A stretch of DNA of 64,000 bases from Haladaptatus cibarius D43 (GTDB lineage: Archaea; Halobacteriota; Halobacteria; Halobacteriales; Haladaptataceae): contig NZ_JDTH01000006.1 of NCBI RefSeq assembly GCF_000710615.1, positions 186,001 to 250,000 of the forward strand. The letters are read 5' to 3'. The translations under genes and the position numbers were made by a program. Below are positions 1-7,643 of this stretch, one piece after another. A model generated the notes under the pieces. It saw only the letters and a list, made by a program, of their open reading frames with translations. It was not told the origin of the DNA and searched no databases. Within the stretch, counting starts at the first letter, position 1. Each line of letters starts with the position of its first letter.

Positions 1-2
1 CG

Positions 3-212
3 GCGATTGCGGAAGCGATGGACGAAGATCCGACGGAAATCGGCCCGCTCTACGACCAGTTCGATCCGGACGCCTTGGACGGACTGTTTGCCCCGCGACG
101 GGGGGGAAAAATCCGGACGGACAGTCACGTCGGATTCACGTTCGAGGAGTACTACATCTTCATCCAAAGCGACGGCCTCATCGCGGTTCATCCACCCGAA
201 GAAGGAACGTAG
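3..212 (+). CDS. HalOD1 output-domain protein, 3' part only
   Basis: The frame is open from the first bases of the window to a TAG at 210-212, so the 5' end lies outside. An internal ATG at 18 would give 64 residues, but the frame continues upstream (AIAEAMDEDPTEIGPLYDQF). The visible part matches the haloarchaeal HalOD1 output domain: a helix ending in DPTEIGPLY, then DPDALDGLF, then a beta hairpin (HVGFTFEEYYIFIQSDG). HalOD1 proteins are small soluble proteins, often alone or at the end of signalling proteins, and their biochemical role is not established. The identification rests on pattern recall of the family; whether longer domains precede it cannot be seen. Confidence 0.7.
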   Translation, partial: AIAEAMDEDPTEIGPLYDQFDPDALDGLFAPRRGGKIRTDSHVGFTFEEYYIFIQSDGLIAVHPPEEGT

Positions 213-250
213 ATTTTTATCCCTCCCGGCCCCACGAAACGACAGATGCG

Positions 251-391
251 ATGATTCAGCTACCGATACGGCGATGTTCCGCCTGCGGCTATCTCGGCCC
301 AGTCGGACGGTTCGTGGACGAGGAACGGAAACTGACGTGTCCCCGATGCGGCACCGAACTGAGTGGGACGTTCGACCCGCGACTAGCATGA
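251..391 (+). CDS. 46-residue zinc-ribbon-like microprotein coupled to integrase
   Basis: This short frame starts at ATG 251 and ends in TGA 389-391, where the ATG of the integrase overlaps it (ATGA). It encodes 46 residues with two CxxC pairs, C9-x2-C12 and C30-x2-C33, spaced as in a treble-clef or zinc-ribbon fold that would bind one zinc ion. The C12-G-Y-L and C33-G-T-E contexts are typical of haloarchaeal zinc microproteins. The stop/start overlap suggests translational coupling with the recombinase, so a role in its regulation or DNA binding is possible, but this is inference. No start-proximal Shine-Dalgarno is obvious. Confidence 0.72.
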   Translation: MIQLPIRRCSACGYLGPVGRFVDEERKLTCPRCGTELSGTFDPRLA

Positions 392-1500
392 CAGGGACGA
401 CGCTCACCGCCGCAATCGAAGAATACCTCTCCAGCATCGAGGCCGGAAACTACCGCACCAACGCCGGTTCCGCGCTCACGCAGTGGTCTGAGTGGCTCGC
501 ACAGGAACGAGCCGTAACCCAACTGGACGGCGTGGAAGTCATCGACTGCCGTCGGTACGCCCGCCACCTCAAACGACAGGTGCGCGAGGACGAACTGAAA
601 TCCTCGACTGCCCACACCTACTACGCCTACGTTCGGGCGTTTCTCGGGTTCTGCGAGGCCGACGAACTCCTCTCTCGGAATCCCGCCGCCGTCTCGCGGG
701 CGCAGGCCGAACTGCCGGAGAACACCGCCGACGCGAACCGCCAGTTCTGGTCGGAACGCGACAGAAAAGCCATCCTCGCGTTCATGGACAAACGAGTAGA
801 GCAGGCGTTGGAGGCGGATGGCGAGGGCGATGGTAATGGAATTTCGCGCGAACGCGCCTACCGCGACCGGGCACTCGTTCGGTTACTTGCACTGTCAGGC
901 GTCCGGGGCGCGGAAGTGTTCCGCGCCCCGGCGGACGACAAGCGACCCGGAATCACGTGGCGAGACGTGGACATCGAAGGTGGGTCGCTTCGCGTGTTCG
1001 GCAAATCCCGAGAGTACGAATACGCACAACTGCCGAAAAAAGCCGGAGAGGCGTTGGAGCGCTATCACCGGGTTTTCGACCCACCGACACCACGGTTTCC
1101 GGTGTTTCCGACCGACCACGCGCCGTCGAAATATCGCGCCGTCCGCGAGCAGTTAGCGGGCGACTACACCGAGAGCCAAATCGAAACCATCCTCGACGAA
1201 AACGACATCGACGACGTGGTGCGCGAGTACGAAATCGCCATTCCCGCGATTTCGACCCGCGGCGCGCGCAACCTGATGAAACGCCTCTGCGAGGCGGCCG
1301 GACTGGATATCGACGGCGAATATCTGAAACCCCACGGAGCGCGCCGCGGACTCGGCCATCAGTTGTACAGCGAAGGCCACGCGGAACTGGCCCAATCCGC
1401 GCTCCGCCACGCCTCGATTGCGACGACACACGAAAGCTATTCGAACATTCGTGCGAGCGAGACGGCGGAGCGCGTGGACGACGTACTGGACGATTCGTGA
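388..1500 (+). CDS. Tyrosine recombinase (XerC/D-type integrase)
   Basis: A site-specific recombinase of 370 residues. The N-terminal half (about residues 5-95) is a helical SAM-like core-binding domain; the C-terminal half is the catalytic domain. All expected catalytic positions are visible: R173 (LSGVRGAEVF), K206 (GKSREYEY), H316-x2-R319 (HGARRGLGHQ), H341 (LRHASI) and nucleophile Y351 (HESYSN). I chose ATG 388 because it overlaps the stop of the zinc-ribbon gene and removes an upstream arginine/serine-rich stretch that looks non-coding in this frame. No tRNA gene or obvious attachment-site duplication is visible nearby, so it may be a chromosomal Xer-like enzyme or a remnant of an integrated element. 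Confidence 0.9.
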   Translation: MTGTTLTAAIEEYLSSIEAGNYRTNAGSALTQWSEWLAQERAVTQLDGVEVIDCRRYARHLKRQVREDELKSSTAHTYYAYVRAFLGFCEADELLSRNPAAVSRAQAELPENTADANRQFWSERDRKAILAFMDKRVEQALEADGEGDGNGISRERAYRDRALVRLLALSGVRGAEVFRAPADDKRPGITWRDVDIEGGSLRVFGKSREYEYAQLPKKAGEALERYHRVFDPPTPRFPVFPTDHAPSKYRAVREQLAGDYTESQIETILDENDIDDVVREYEIAIPAISTRGARNLMKRLCEAAGLDIDGEYLKPHGARRGLGHQLYSEGHAELAQSALRHASIATTHESYSNIRASETAERVDDVLDDS

Positions 1501-1597
1501 CGTTCTGTAGACTCCAACCTTCTCCACCGACATCCACATCTTCGTCCCTAACAGTGCAGGGTATATTTGTTTATGACGTCCACCGCTAGCGAGGGGT

Positions 1598-1903
1598 ATG
1601 AGTCACTGTGAATGGCACGACAAACCGGCGCAACTCGACGCGGTATTCCACGTGCTTTCGAGCGCCTATCGGCGACGAATCCTGTTCGAACTGGACGCGG
1701 GACGCCTCCGCGTTTCGGAGGTGTCCCGCCGATTAGAGGCGGAGTACGGCGATGACCGTGACCGAATCGAACTGGCAGTGCGCACTATCCACCTGCCGAA
1801 ACTCGCCGATTTCGAGTTTATCGAGTGGCACAGCGATTCCGACGAAATTCGACGGGGAGCGCGATTCGAGGAAGTCCGTCCGGTTCTCGACGGACTCGAC
1901 TGA
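1598..1903 (+). CDS. Winged-helix DNA-binding protein (haloarchaeal DUF7344-like)
   Basis: A 101-residue protein with a single winged helix-turn-helix. The segment AVFHVLSSAYRRRILFEL (about residues 16-33) is the signature first helix of haloarchaeal regulators of this type, followed by LRVSEVSRRLEAEY (helix-turn-helix) and HLPKLADFEFIEW, where the wing would lie. It is too short for a separate ligand domain. It sits alone on the plus strand between the integrase and the membrane protein gene, and a perfect hairpin followed by a T-run lies directly downstream. It could control the metal-related genes downstream, but only position supports this. Confidence 0.75.
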   Translation: MSHCEWHDKPAQLDAVFHVLSSAYRRRILFELDAGRLRVSEVSRRLEAEYGDDRDRIELAVRTIHLPKLADFEFIEWHSDSDEIRRGARFEEVRPVLDGLD

Positions 1904-1921
1904 CGCGACGTGGTGGTGAGA

Positions 1922-1953
1922 ATGCGATTCGAAATCGAAGATTCGAATCGCAT
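1922..1953. promoter_or_regulatory. Perfect 12-bp inverted repeat, terminator or operator
   Basis: Arms 1922-1933 (ATGCGATTCGAA) and 1942-1953 (TTCGAATCGCAT) are exact reverse complements around an 8-nt loop. The hairpin lies 19 nt after the stop of the winged-helix gene and ends where the promoter-like element of the membrane-protein gene begins; a T-run follows at 1966-1970. It can act as a transcription terminator for the upstream gene, as an operator for the downstream gene, or both. Confidence 0.6.
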
Positions 1954-1971
1954 ACCAACAACCCCTTTTTC
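1953..1971 (+). promoter_or_regulatory. Promoter-like element, copy 1 of 3
   Basis: TACCAACAACCCCTTTTT followed by C, ending 21 nt before ATG 1993. It resembles the elements before 3451 and 5455 (TACCAGAAC-CCTTTTC), with two extra bases in the middle. The position fits a BRE/TATA core promoter for a leaderless or near-leaderless transcript. Confidence 0.5.
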
Positions 1972-1992
1972 CCGCACCACCGATTTCGACTC

Positions 1993-3360
1993 ATGCGACT
2001 TCGCCGGACGCCCCTCCTCGTCTTCGCCTCCCTCGTTTCTGTAGTCCTCTTCGCGGGCGTTGCAACCGCCCACGGCGTCACCACGCGGTTCGACGCGCCG
2101 ATTCCGCTCACCTTGCTGTTCGGCGGAGCGGGGGCCACCGTCGCGCTCACGGCGCTCTTTCTCTCCGCTACGGTCGAGCGCACGCCAACCGGAATGCACC
2201 GGGTTTCCGTGTTCTCCCCCGACACGGTTGCCGCCCTTCGACTCGTGGCCCGAGTACTGTTTCTCGCGGTTTTTCTGTTCGTTCTCGCCGTCGGTTCGGT
2301 CGGCCCGGCGAACGCGCGAGACAATCCTGCGACCCTGTTTACGTGGTCGATTTGGCTGAAAGGCGTCGGCCTGCTCGCGGTGCTGTTCGGCAGTCCGTGG
2401 CGGACGCTCGCACCGTGGCGGACGATTTACGACGGTCTGTCCACGGTCGAGGGGAAGGAGTTGGCGCTGTTCGACTATCCCGACTGGCTCGGCGATTGGC
2501 CCGCTCTCGTCGGCTTTCTCGCCCTCGTCGGTGTCGCGGAGAACGTGACTCGGATTCCGGATTCACCGCGACTGACCGCCGTGCTTCTGGCGGCCTACGC
2601 ACTCATCATGCTGTTCGGCGGCGTGCTGTTCGGAACGACGTGGTTCGAGCGCGCCGACTCATTAGCGGTTCTCTACCGACTGTTCGGACGAGTTGCGCCC
2701 CTCAAAGTCGGCGGAAACGGAATCGACCTTCGCCCGCCGTGGCGTGGCTGTCTCCCTCCCGTTCAGTCGCTCTCGGTTTCGGCATTCGTCGTGGCGAGCG
2801 TCTACACCGTCAGCTTCGACGGCTTTACGGAGACACCCGAATATCAGACGATTCTCTTCTCGGCGCGAGACGCCACTGGACTCGGCTCTGTCGTCTCGGT
2901 GCCGCTGTATCTCGGCGGGTTTCTGGCGTTTCTCGCCGTCTTCGCGTTCGTGGCGATATTGACTCAGCGAATTTCGGGAGATGCAAAACGCGGGCAAACC
3001 CACGAATCGTGGCGCGAAATGGCCCTCGCGCTTGCGCCGACCGTCGTCCCCATCGCGGTGGCCTACGAAGTGGCGCACAACTACCCCTTCGTCCTCCAGC
3101 AGTTGTCGCGTCTGTTGACGGTTCTCGGGGGGACGGAAATCGAACTACTGGGTTGGCTCTCGCTTCCGGCGTTCTGGGCCTCGCAGGTGCTACTCATCGT
3201 TTTGGGACATCTCGTCGCGGTCGTCGCGGCGCACTACGTCGCGCTGGAGCGCACGAACCGCACCGCTCGCGTCGGTCGAACCCATCTTCCGCTGACCGCG
3301 TTGATGGTCGGTTACACCGTCCTCTCGCTGTGGATAATTTCGCGTCCGGTTGCGACCTGA
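1993..3360 (+). CDS. Multi-pass integral membrane protein, candidate metal-transport partner
   Basis: A 455-residue protein with an N-terminal hydrophobic segment that can be a signal or first membrane helix (LLVFASLVSVVLFAGVATAHG) and roughly ten more hydrophobic segments, for example near residues 35-55, 75-100, 180-200, 205-225, 260-280, 305-330, 350-370, 390-420 and 430-450. Start ATG 1993 is preferred over a longer frame because the upstream residues are Arg/Ser-rich and overlap the hairpin and promoter element. I do not recognise a named family. Downstream are a Dyp-peroxidase-like and a P19-like lipoprotein with the same type of promoter, so a role as membrane component of an iron or metal system is possible. 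That is inference from context. Confidence 0.75.
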   Translation: MRLRRTPLLVFASLVSVVLFAGVATAHGVTTRFDAPIPLTLLFGGAGATVALTALFLSATVERTPTGMHRVSVFSPDTVAALRLVARVLFLAVFLFVLAVGSVGPANARDNPATLFTWSIWLKGVGLLAVLFGSPWRTLAPWRTIYDGLSTVEGKELALFDYPDWLGDWPALVGFLALVGVAENVTRIPDSPRLTAVLLAAYALIMLFGGVLFGTTWFERADSLAVLYRLFGRVAPLKVGGNGIDLRPPWRGCLPPVQSLSVSAFVVASVYTVSFDGFTETPEYQTILFSARDATGLGSVVSVPLYLGGFLAFLAVFAFVAILTQRISGDAKRGQTHESWREMALALAPTVVPIAVAYEVAHNYPFVLQQLSRLLTVLGGTEIELLGWLSLPAFWASQVLLIVLGHLVAVVAAHYVALERTNRTARVGRTHLPLTALMVGYTVLSLWIISRPVAT

Positions 3361-3409
3361 GTCTGGTCTGAGTCTAGTCGATTGTATTCAGTGGTGATTT
3401 CGACGGACG

Positions 3410-3426
3410 TACCAGAACTCCTTTTC
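3410..3426 (+). promoter_or_regulatory. Promoter-like element, copy 2 of 3
   Basis: TACCAGAACTCCTTTTC differs at one position from the copy at 5414-5430, and both end exactly 24 nt before an ATG. The CCTTTTC part sits where a haloarchaeal TATA box lies for leaderless mRNA; the identity extends upstream into TACCAGAAC. Confidence 0.6.
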
Positions 3427-3450
3427 TCGCGTGGTCGCTAGAGTCACCCA

Positions 3451-4722
3451 ATGAGCGACTCGACGCGCGGAATCCCCCGACGCGAGTTCATGAAGGCCGC
3501 GGTCGCCATCGGCGGGTCGGCGGCGCTGTCGGCCTGCCTCGACCGGGGCGGTGGAATGCCCGACGTGGAGCAAGGGCCGGACGACCTCTCTTCCCTTCCG
3601 GAGCGCCAGCACGCGTGGAATCAGTTTCTGGCGACGGACGACCACGACAACGATGTTGCCCCTCGGCATCAAGTGCTCCTCTTTCTGAACTACGCTGGAG
3701 GGGACAACGGAACCCCAAGCCAATCCGAGCGCGAAACCGTCGAATCCGCGTTCAAGAATCTCGAACGCGCCTACAAGCGAAGCCACGACGGACTGCTATT
3801 TTCGGTCGGCTACTCCCCATCGTACTTCGCCCGGTTCGGTGCCGAGGACGTGCTGCCGAAACCGAAAGCCCTCGCGTCCTTCGAAGACCCCAAGCTAGAC
3901 GAACAGGACGCCGTCGTCCACCTCGCCAGCGACCACGCGGAACTCGTGCTGGCCGTCGAAGAAGCCCTACTCGGCAATCGGGACGAGTTGAACGGCGTTT
4001 CCGTGACGGGCCTCGCGGACGTGTTCGAGAAAGCAAATCGCCGAACCGGATTCGTCGGTGACGGCCTCCCTGCCGAGCATCAGGACGTAAACGGAATTCC
4101 CGATTCGGAGCCAGTTCCGGAGGACTCTCCGCTTTACATGGGGTTCAAATCCGGCTTCCGGAAGAATCAGGCCAACGAGGACAGCGTGACGATTCAGGAC
4201 GGCCCGTTTGCCGGTGGTACCACACAGCACGTCTCCAACATCAGCCTCCACCTCGACCAGTGGTACGAACAGGACAGTCGTGACCAGCGCGTTGCGAAAA
4301 TGTTTTGTCCGGTTCACGCAGAAGAGGGCCGCGTCGAGGGCGCGGGCGACAACCTCGGCGATTCCAGCGGGATGGGAGACGACTGCATCGGACAGGTCGA
4401 AGAACACGCCCGAAAGCGAGGGATGGTCGGCCACTCCCAGAAATCCGCTTCCGCCCGGAAAGACGACTCGCCGCTCATCCTCCGCCGGGATTTCGATTCG
4501 ACTGATGGCGGCAAGGCGGGCCTGCATTTCGTCGCGGTTCAGCGTTCGATTTCGGATTTCGAGGAGACGCGAGAAGCCATGAACGGCGACGACCTCGCCG
4601 AGAATTCGTCGGTCGGCCAGCGCGTCAACAACGGCATTTTGCAGTACATGACCGTGGAGCGCCGGGGGAACTTTTTGGTGCCACCGCGCTCGCGTCGGTC
4701 GCTTCCGAATCCGAACCAGTGA
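3451..4722 (+). CDS. Tat-exported Dyp-type peroxidase-like lipoprotein (DUF7405-like)
   Basis: A 423-residue protein with a Tat signal (RREFMK at residues 10-15), a hydrophobic core and a lipobox-like ALSAC, so probably exported folded and lipid-anchored. The body resembles Dyp-type peroxidases: LLFSVGYSPSYFARFG near residues 115-130, GFKSGFRKNQANE and GGTTQHVSNISLHLDQWY near residues 230-273, and a late GLHFVAVQRSI segment. Dyp enzymes bind haem through a distal-face Asp/Arg and a proximal His; I cannot assign these with certainty, so catalysis is unproved. EfeB-type Dyp proteins act with iron uptake, and an iron-transport lipoprotein lies next on the same strand with a near-identical promoter. 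Confidence 0.8.
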   Translation: MSDSTRGIPRREFMKAAVAIGGSAALSACLDRGGGMPDVEQGPDDLSSLPERQHAWNQFLATDDHDNDVAPRHQVLLFLNYAGGDNGTPSQSERETVESAFKNLERAYKRSHDGLLFSVGYSPSYFARFGAEDVLPKPKALASFEDPKLDEQDAVVHLASDHAELVLAVEEALLGNRDELNGVSVTGLADVFEKANRRTGFVGDGLPAEHQDVNGIPDSEPVPEDSPLYMGFKSGFRKNQANEDSVTIQDGPFAGGTTQHVSNISLHLDQWYEQDSRDQRVAKMFCPVHAEEGRVEGAGDNLGDSSGMGDDCIGQVEEHARKRGMVGHSQKSASARKDDSPLILRRDFDSTDGGKAGLHFVAVQRSISDFEETREAMNGDDLAENSSVGQRVNNGILQYMTVERRGNFLVPPRSRRSLPNPNQ

Positions 4723-4846
4723 GATGGGTTCGCTTCCGTTTGTATTTCGAGTTCTGCGGTTCTGATGTTTGGATTCTAGCTGTCGTGTGGTTCTGTCTTT
4801 GGACGAGGAGGAACTTGGCAATTCTTGAAGCTAGCTACTACCGACC

Positions 4847-5109
4847 CCAATGAAAACCACCACCGTACCGCAACTGCCCACGTGCCTCTCCGACCGATTC
4901 CCGCCACTCCTTTCAGTCGTTCTGGTCATCCACCGTCGGAGTTCGTCTCCGACGAGCCGTTCGCTCGCTCCGGAAGAGTACAGCACTTCCGTGCTCTCGT
5001 TCGCTCCGCTGTCACTCACGAGAACTCCTGCGTCGCTCACGAAGACCGCGCGCGGATACTGCGCAAGCCCTCAGACGACAAGTCCCGGGCTTGCCAACGC
5101 ACGCGCCAT
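4847..5109 (-). repeat. Intergenic repeat family, unit A
   Basis: Read on the minus strand this unit begins ATGGCGCGTGCGTTGGCA and ends GCGGGAATCGGTCGG, then G-rich/GCGGT tracts and TTTTCATTGG. The same two ends occur at 34498-34694, but the middles differ in length and sequence. The short ORFs inside are not conserved between copies, which argues against coding. Confidence 0.65.
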
Positions 5110-5144
5110 AGGGTTTGCGTCCATCCGAAAGTTCCGAATTTGCC

Positions 5145-5291
5145 GTGTGGCGCGCGCTGGCGAGACGGTGAGGACACATCGTCCGAACCGTCTCAACGAA
5201 GCGCGCGAGGGATGAGTGAGCGAGCGTAAGCGAGGGAACGAATCGGTTGGGGAGGGTGTGGCCCGAGGTTGCGGTGCGGTGGCGGTCATTT
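5145..5291 (+). repeat. Intergenic repeat family, unit A2 (divergent to A)
   Basis: A shorter unit on the plus strand, from GTGTGGCGCGCGCTGGCGA to GAATCGGTTGGGGAGGG, GGTTGCGGTGCGGTGGCGG and TCATT. The core GCGCGAGGGATGA before the conserved tail is also found in unit B at 34600-34611. It stands head to head with unit A, about 35 nt apart. Confidence 0.6.
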
Positions 5292-5413
5292 GTTGTCGGC
5301 AACAGTCTACGAACACCGGAAAACAATCATATGAAACTGAAAAGATACCACCGACAAAGTTCTGCGGATACAACACAGCCATCATGTACGAACACACGCC
5401 TTTTCGAGGGATG

Positions 5414-5430
5414 TACCAGAACCCCTTTTC
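5414..5430 (+). promoter_or_regulatory. Promoter-like element, copy 3 of 3
   Basis: TACCAGAACCCCTTTTC ends 24 nt before ATG 5455, the same spacing as the copy before the peroxidase-like gene. A degenerate copy lies just upstream (5384-5405). Confidence 0.6.
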
Positions 5431-5454
5431 AGAGTCGATGACAAATCCCATCCA

Positions 5455-6513
5455 ATGAATCGTCGCAGGTTTTTGCAGACTGCGGGCCTCACGAGCGCGA
5501 CTGCGCTCGCGGGATGTTCCGGACTGTTTGAAACGGACACGACACCGACCGAACCACCGTTGATCGAAGACCGGCCGGACGCGGTGTACTATCCGACCCA
5601 CTCCGAAGGGATGGAGATGGCCGGGATGGCAAAACAGGGACGCTGGCGACTCGGACTGATGTACTCGTTCCCACACCGCTTCTGGCTGATGGGCGGCGGA
5701 ACCTCCCAACAGCAGGAAAAAGTAACCATCGAGAACGGCGACGACGTGCATCTGATGGCGACCGTTTGGGACGCGGAAACGATGACGGTACTTCCGGCCG
5801 GAGATGTCCGCGTCGAACTGTCGAAGGACGATTGGAGCGACACCAGAACGATGTGGCCGATGCTCTCCCAGAACATGGGCTTTCACTTCGGCGACAACAT
5901 GGGGTTGGACGGTGACGGCACCTACACCGCCGACGTGCAGGTGAGCGGACTGGGCATCCGTCGAACCGGCACGCTGGCGGGGCAGTTCGGTTCCGCGGTG
6001 ACGCTCTCAACGGAGTTCGAGATAACACAGGAGAAAATAGACGGCGTATCGTTCGAGGAGTACGACCAGAAGAAAGGGTCGCAGGGCGCGTTGCCCATGA
6101 TGGAAATGGACATGATGCCGATGAGTACGGTGCCGTCACAGAACGACCTGCCGGGGCAGTTCATCGGAGAACAGCGAAGCGGGGATGCGAAGTTCCTCGC
6201 AACCGCCGTGGACGACACCGAAATGACCGAGGACACCTACCTTGCTGTCTCGCCGCGGACACCATACCGGAGCTATCCGATTCCAATGATGTCGCTCTCG
6301 GCGACGGTTAGCCGGGGCAGTGAATCCGTCTTCGACGGCACGCTGAAACCGACGCTCGACCCCGAGATGGGCTACCACTACGGCGCGAACGTTTCCGGTA
6401 TCGAATCGGGCGACGAACTGGTCGTGTCCGTCGATTCGGTGCCACAGGTGTCCCGGCACGAGGGATATGAAACCGCGTTCCTGCAGATGCCGGAGATGAC
6501 GTTCTCGGTCTGA
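5455..6513 (+). CDS. Tat lipoprotein, P19-like iron-transport protein (DUF7350-like)
   Basis: A 352-residue exported protein: MNRRRFLQTAG is a Tat signal and ALAGCSG a lipobox, giving a lipid-anchored N-terminal Cys. The region of residues 40-200 contains AVYYPTHSEGMEMAGMAKQGRWRL and TMWPMLSQNMGFHFGDNMGL, which fit the periplasmic Fe2+-transport P19/Tp34 family, whose immunoglobulin-like fold binds Cu/Fe by His, Met and Glu. A second beta-rich domain (residues 225-352) holds another Met-rich stretch (MMEMDMMPMSTV) and a DPEMGYHYGANV repeat of the same motif, so the protein may bind two metals. It probably hands metal to a membrane partner outside the membrane. Family assignment is from motif recall. 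Confidence 0.78.
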   Translation: MNRRRFLQTAGLTSATALAGCSGLFETDTTPTEPPLIEDRPDAVYYPTHSEGMEMAGMAKQGRWRLGLMYSFPHRFWLMGGGTSQQQEKVTIENGDDVHLMATVWDAETMTVLPAGDVRVELSKDDWSDTRTMWPMLSQNMGFHFGDNMGLDGDGTYTADVQVSGLGIRRTGTLAGQFGSAVTLSTEFEITQEKIDGVSFEEYDQKKGSQGALPMMEMDMMPMSTVPSQNDLPGQFIGEQRSGDAKFLATAVDDTEMTEDTYLAVSPRTPYRSYPIPMMSLSATVSRGSESVFDGTLKPTLDPEMGYHYGANVSGIESGDELVVSVDSVPQVSRHEGYETAFLQMPEMTFSV

Positions 6514-6653
6514 TTGACTGTCCGTTTCCTGCTGACGTTCTCGACCCTCCCCACACAGTTCCTTTCACAGCGCCAGTTCGCGGTGTCGCCACTAGTTGTC
6601 AAATTTATTTTAGAACAAAACAGCGTTACAGAAACAGTCGCGAAAAACGAGAT

Positions 6654-7643
6654 TTAGGCGACTGCACGGCGGTCTTCCTCGGATTCGAGCAGTTCCTGAT
6701 AGCGGTTGCGAATCGTGACTTCGCTCACGCTGGCCACGTCGCTCACTTCGGACTGGGTGACCTTCTCGTTGGTGAGCAGGGAACCGGCGTACACCGCCGC
6801 GGCGGCGAGTCCGACCGGCGATTTGCCGCTGTGGACGCCCTGTTTCTTTGCGGTTTCGAGCAGGTCGTGCGCTCGGCGCTCGGATTCGTCGCTCACGTCG
6901 AGGTCGGAGGCGAACCGCGTCACGTAGCTCTGTGGGTCTGCGGGCTGAATTTCGAGGCCGAGTTCGCGCACGATGTAGCGGTAGGTGCGTTTGAACTCCA
7001 TCGCCTCGATTCGACTGACGCTCGCCACCTCGTCGAGACTGCGCGGGACGCCGGACTGGCGGGCCGCCGCGTACAGCGAGGCGGTTGCCACGCCTTCGAT
7101 GGAACGACCCGGAAGGAGGTCTTCGTCAAGGGCACGGCGGTAGATGACGCTTGCCGTCTCCCGGACGTTCTTCGGCAGTCCGAGCGCGGACGCCATCCGG
7201 TCGATTTCGCCGAGCGCTTGCTTGAGGTTTCGTTCCTTGCTGTCGCGGGTTCGGAACCGTTCGTTCCACGTCCGCAGTCGCTGCATCTTCTCGCGCTGGC
7301 GGGAGCCGAGGGTGTTGCCGTAGGCGTCTTTGTCCTGCCAGCCGATGTTGGTCGAAAGCCCCTTGTCGTGCATCATTTTGGTCGTCGGTGCACCGACACG
7401 GGATTTTTCGTCTTTCTCCGTGGCGTCGAACGCGCGCCATTCCGGGCCGCGGTCTACGTTGTCCTCGTCTACAACGAGGCCACATTCGGCACAGACGGTT
7501 TCGCCGTGGCCCTCGTCGTTGACGAGGTTCCCACCACATTCGGGGCAGATGTTTTCCTGCTCCTGTTCGTCCTCGCTCTCGCGCTCTTGGTCGTGGGTCG
7601 CTACGCCGGACTCGTCGTAGCGTTGGATTCTGGTTGAAGTCAT
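6654..7643 (-). CDS. tfb: Transcription initiation factor IIB (TFB)
   Basis: A 329-residue general transcription factor. After an acidic leader comes a zinc ribbon (C33-P-E-C36 and C51-A-E-C54), the B-reader/linker (GPEWRAFDATEKDEKSRVG), and two cyclin-fold repeats (about residues 135-225 and 230-320). The recognition helix of the second repeat (EVSDVASVSEVTIRNRYQEL) contacts the BRE. Start MTSTRIQRYDE matches haloarchaeal TFBs. Haloarchaea encode several TFB paralogues with different promoter preferences; which one this is cannot be told here. It is monocistronic, and its upstream region has two dyads. Confidence 0.96.
   Translation of the reverse strand: MTSTRIQRYDESGVATHDQERESEDEQEQENICPECGGNLVNDEGHGETVCAECGLVVDEDNVDRGPEWRAFDATEKDEKSRVGAPTTKMMHDKGLSTNIGWQDKDAYGNTLGSRQREKMQRLRTWNERFRTRDSKERNLKQALGEIDRMASALGLPKNVRETASVIYRRALDEDLLPGRSIEGVATASLYAAARQSGVPRSLDEVASVSRIEAMEFKRTYRYIVRELGLEIQPADPQSYVTRFASDLDVSDESERRAHDLLETAKKQGVHSGKSPVGLAAAAVYAGSLLTNEKVTQSEVSDVASVSEVTIRNRYQELLESEEDRRAVA

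Larger units (their letters stand above)
4723..5454. other. Non-coding gap with two divergent repeat elements
   Basis: No convincing gene is seen. The first about 120 bases are featureless. From 4847 to 5291 lie two related repeat units pointing away from each other. The last about 160 bases hold the promoter of the iron-transport lipoprotein, with an imperfect duplicate upstream of it (ATGTACGAACACACGCCTTTTC near 5384-5405). The gap probably interrupts what would otherwise be a tight gene group. Confidence 0.7.

Noticed and set aside
7-387. N-terminal extension of the integrase frame from 7
   Set aside because: Arg/Ser-rich and overlaps the HalOD1 end and the zinc-ribbon gene in other frames; the coupled ATG 388 is a better start.
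1-1600. tRNA or attachment site for the integrase
   Set aside because: No tRNA-like cloverleaf or direct repeat could be found by eye near the gene.
4847-5291. Diversity-generating retroelement or retron reading of the variable centres
   Set aside because: No reverse transcriptase, template repeat or target gene is near; the simpler reading is an intergenic repeat family.
4831-5458. Several short open frames (69-134 residues)
   Set aside because: They cross the repeat units, differ between copies of the repeat and have no domain; treated as non-coding.
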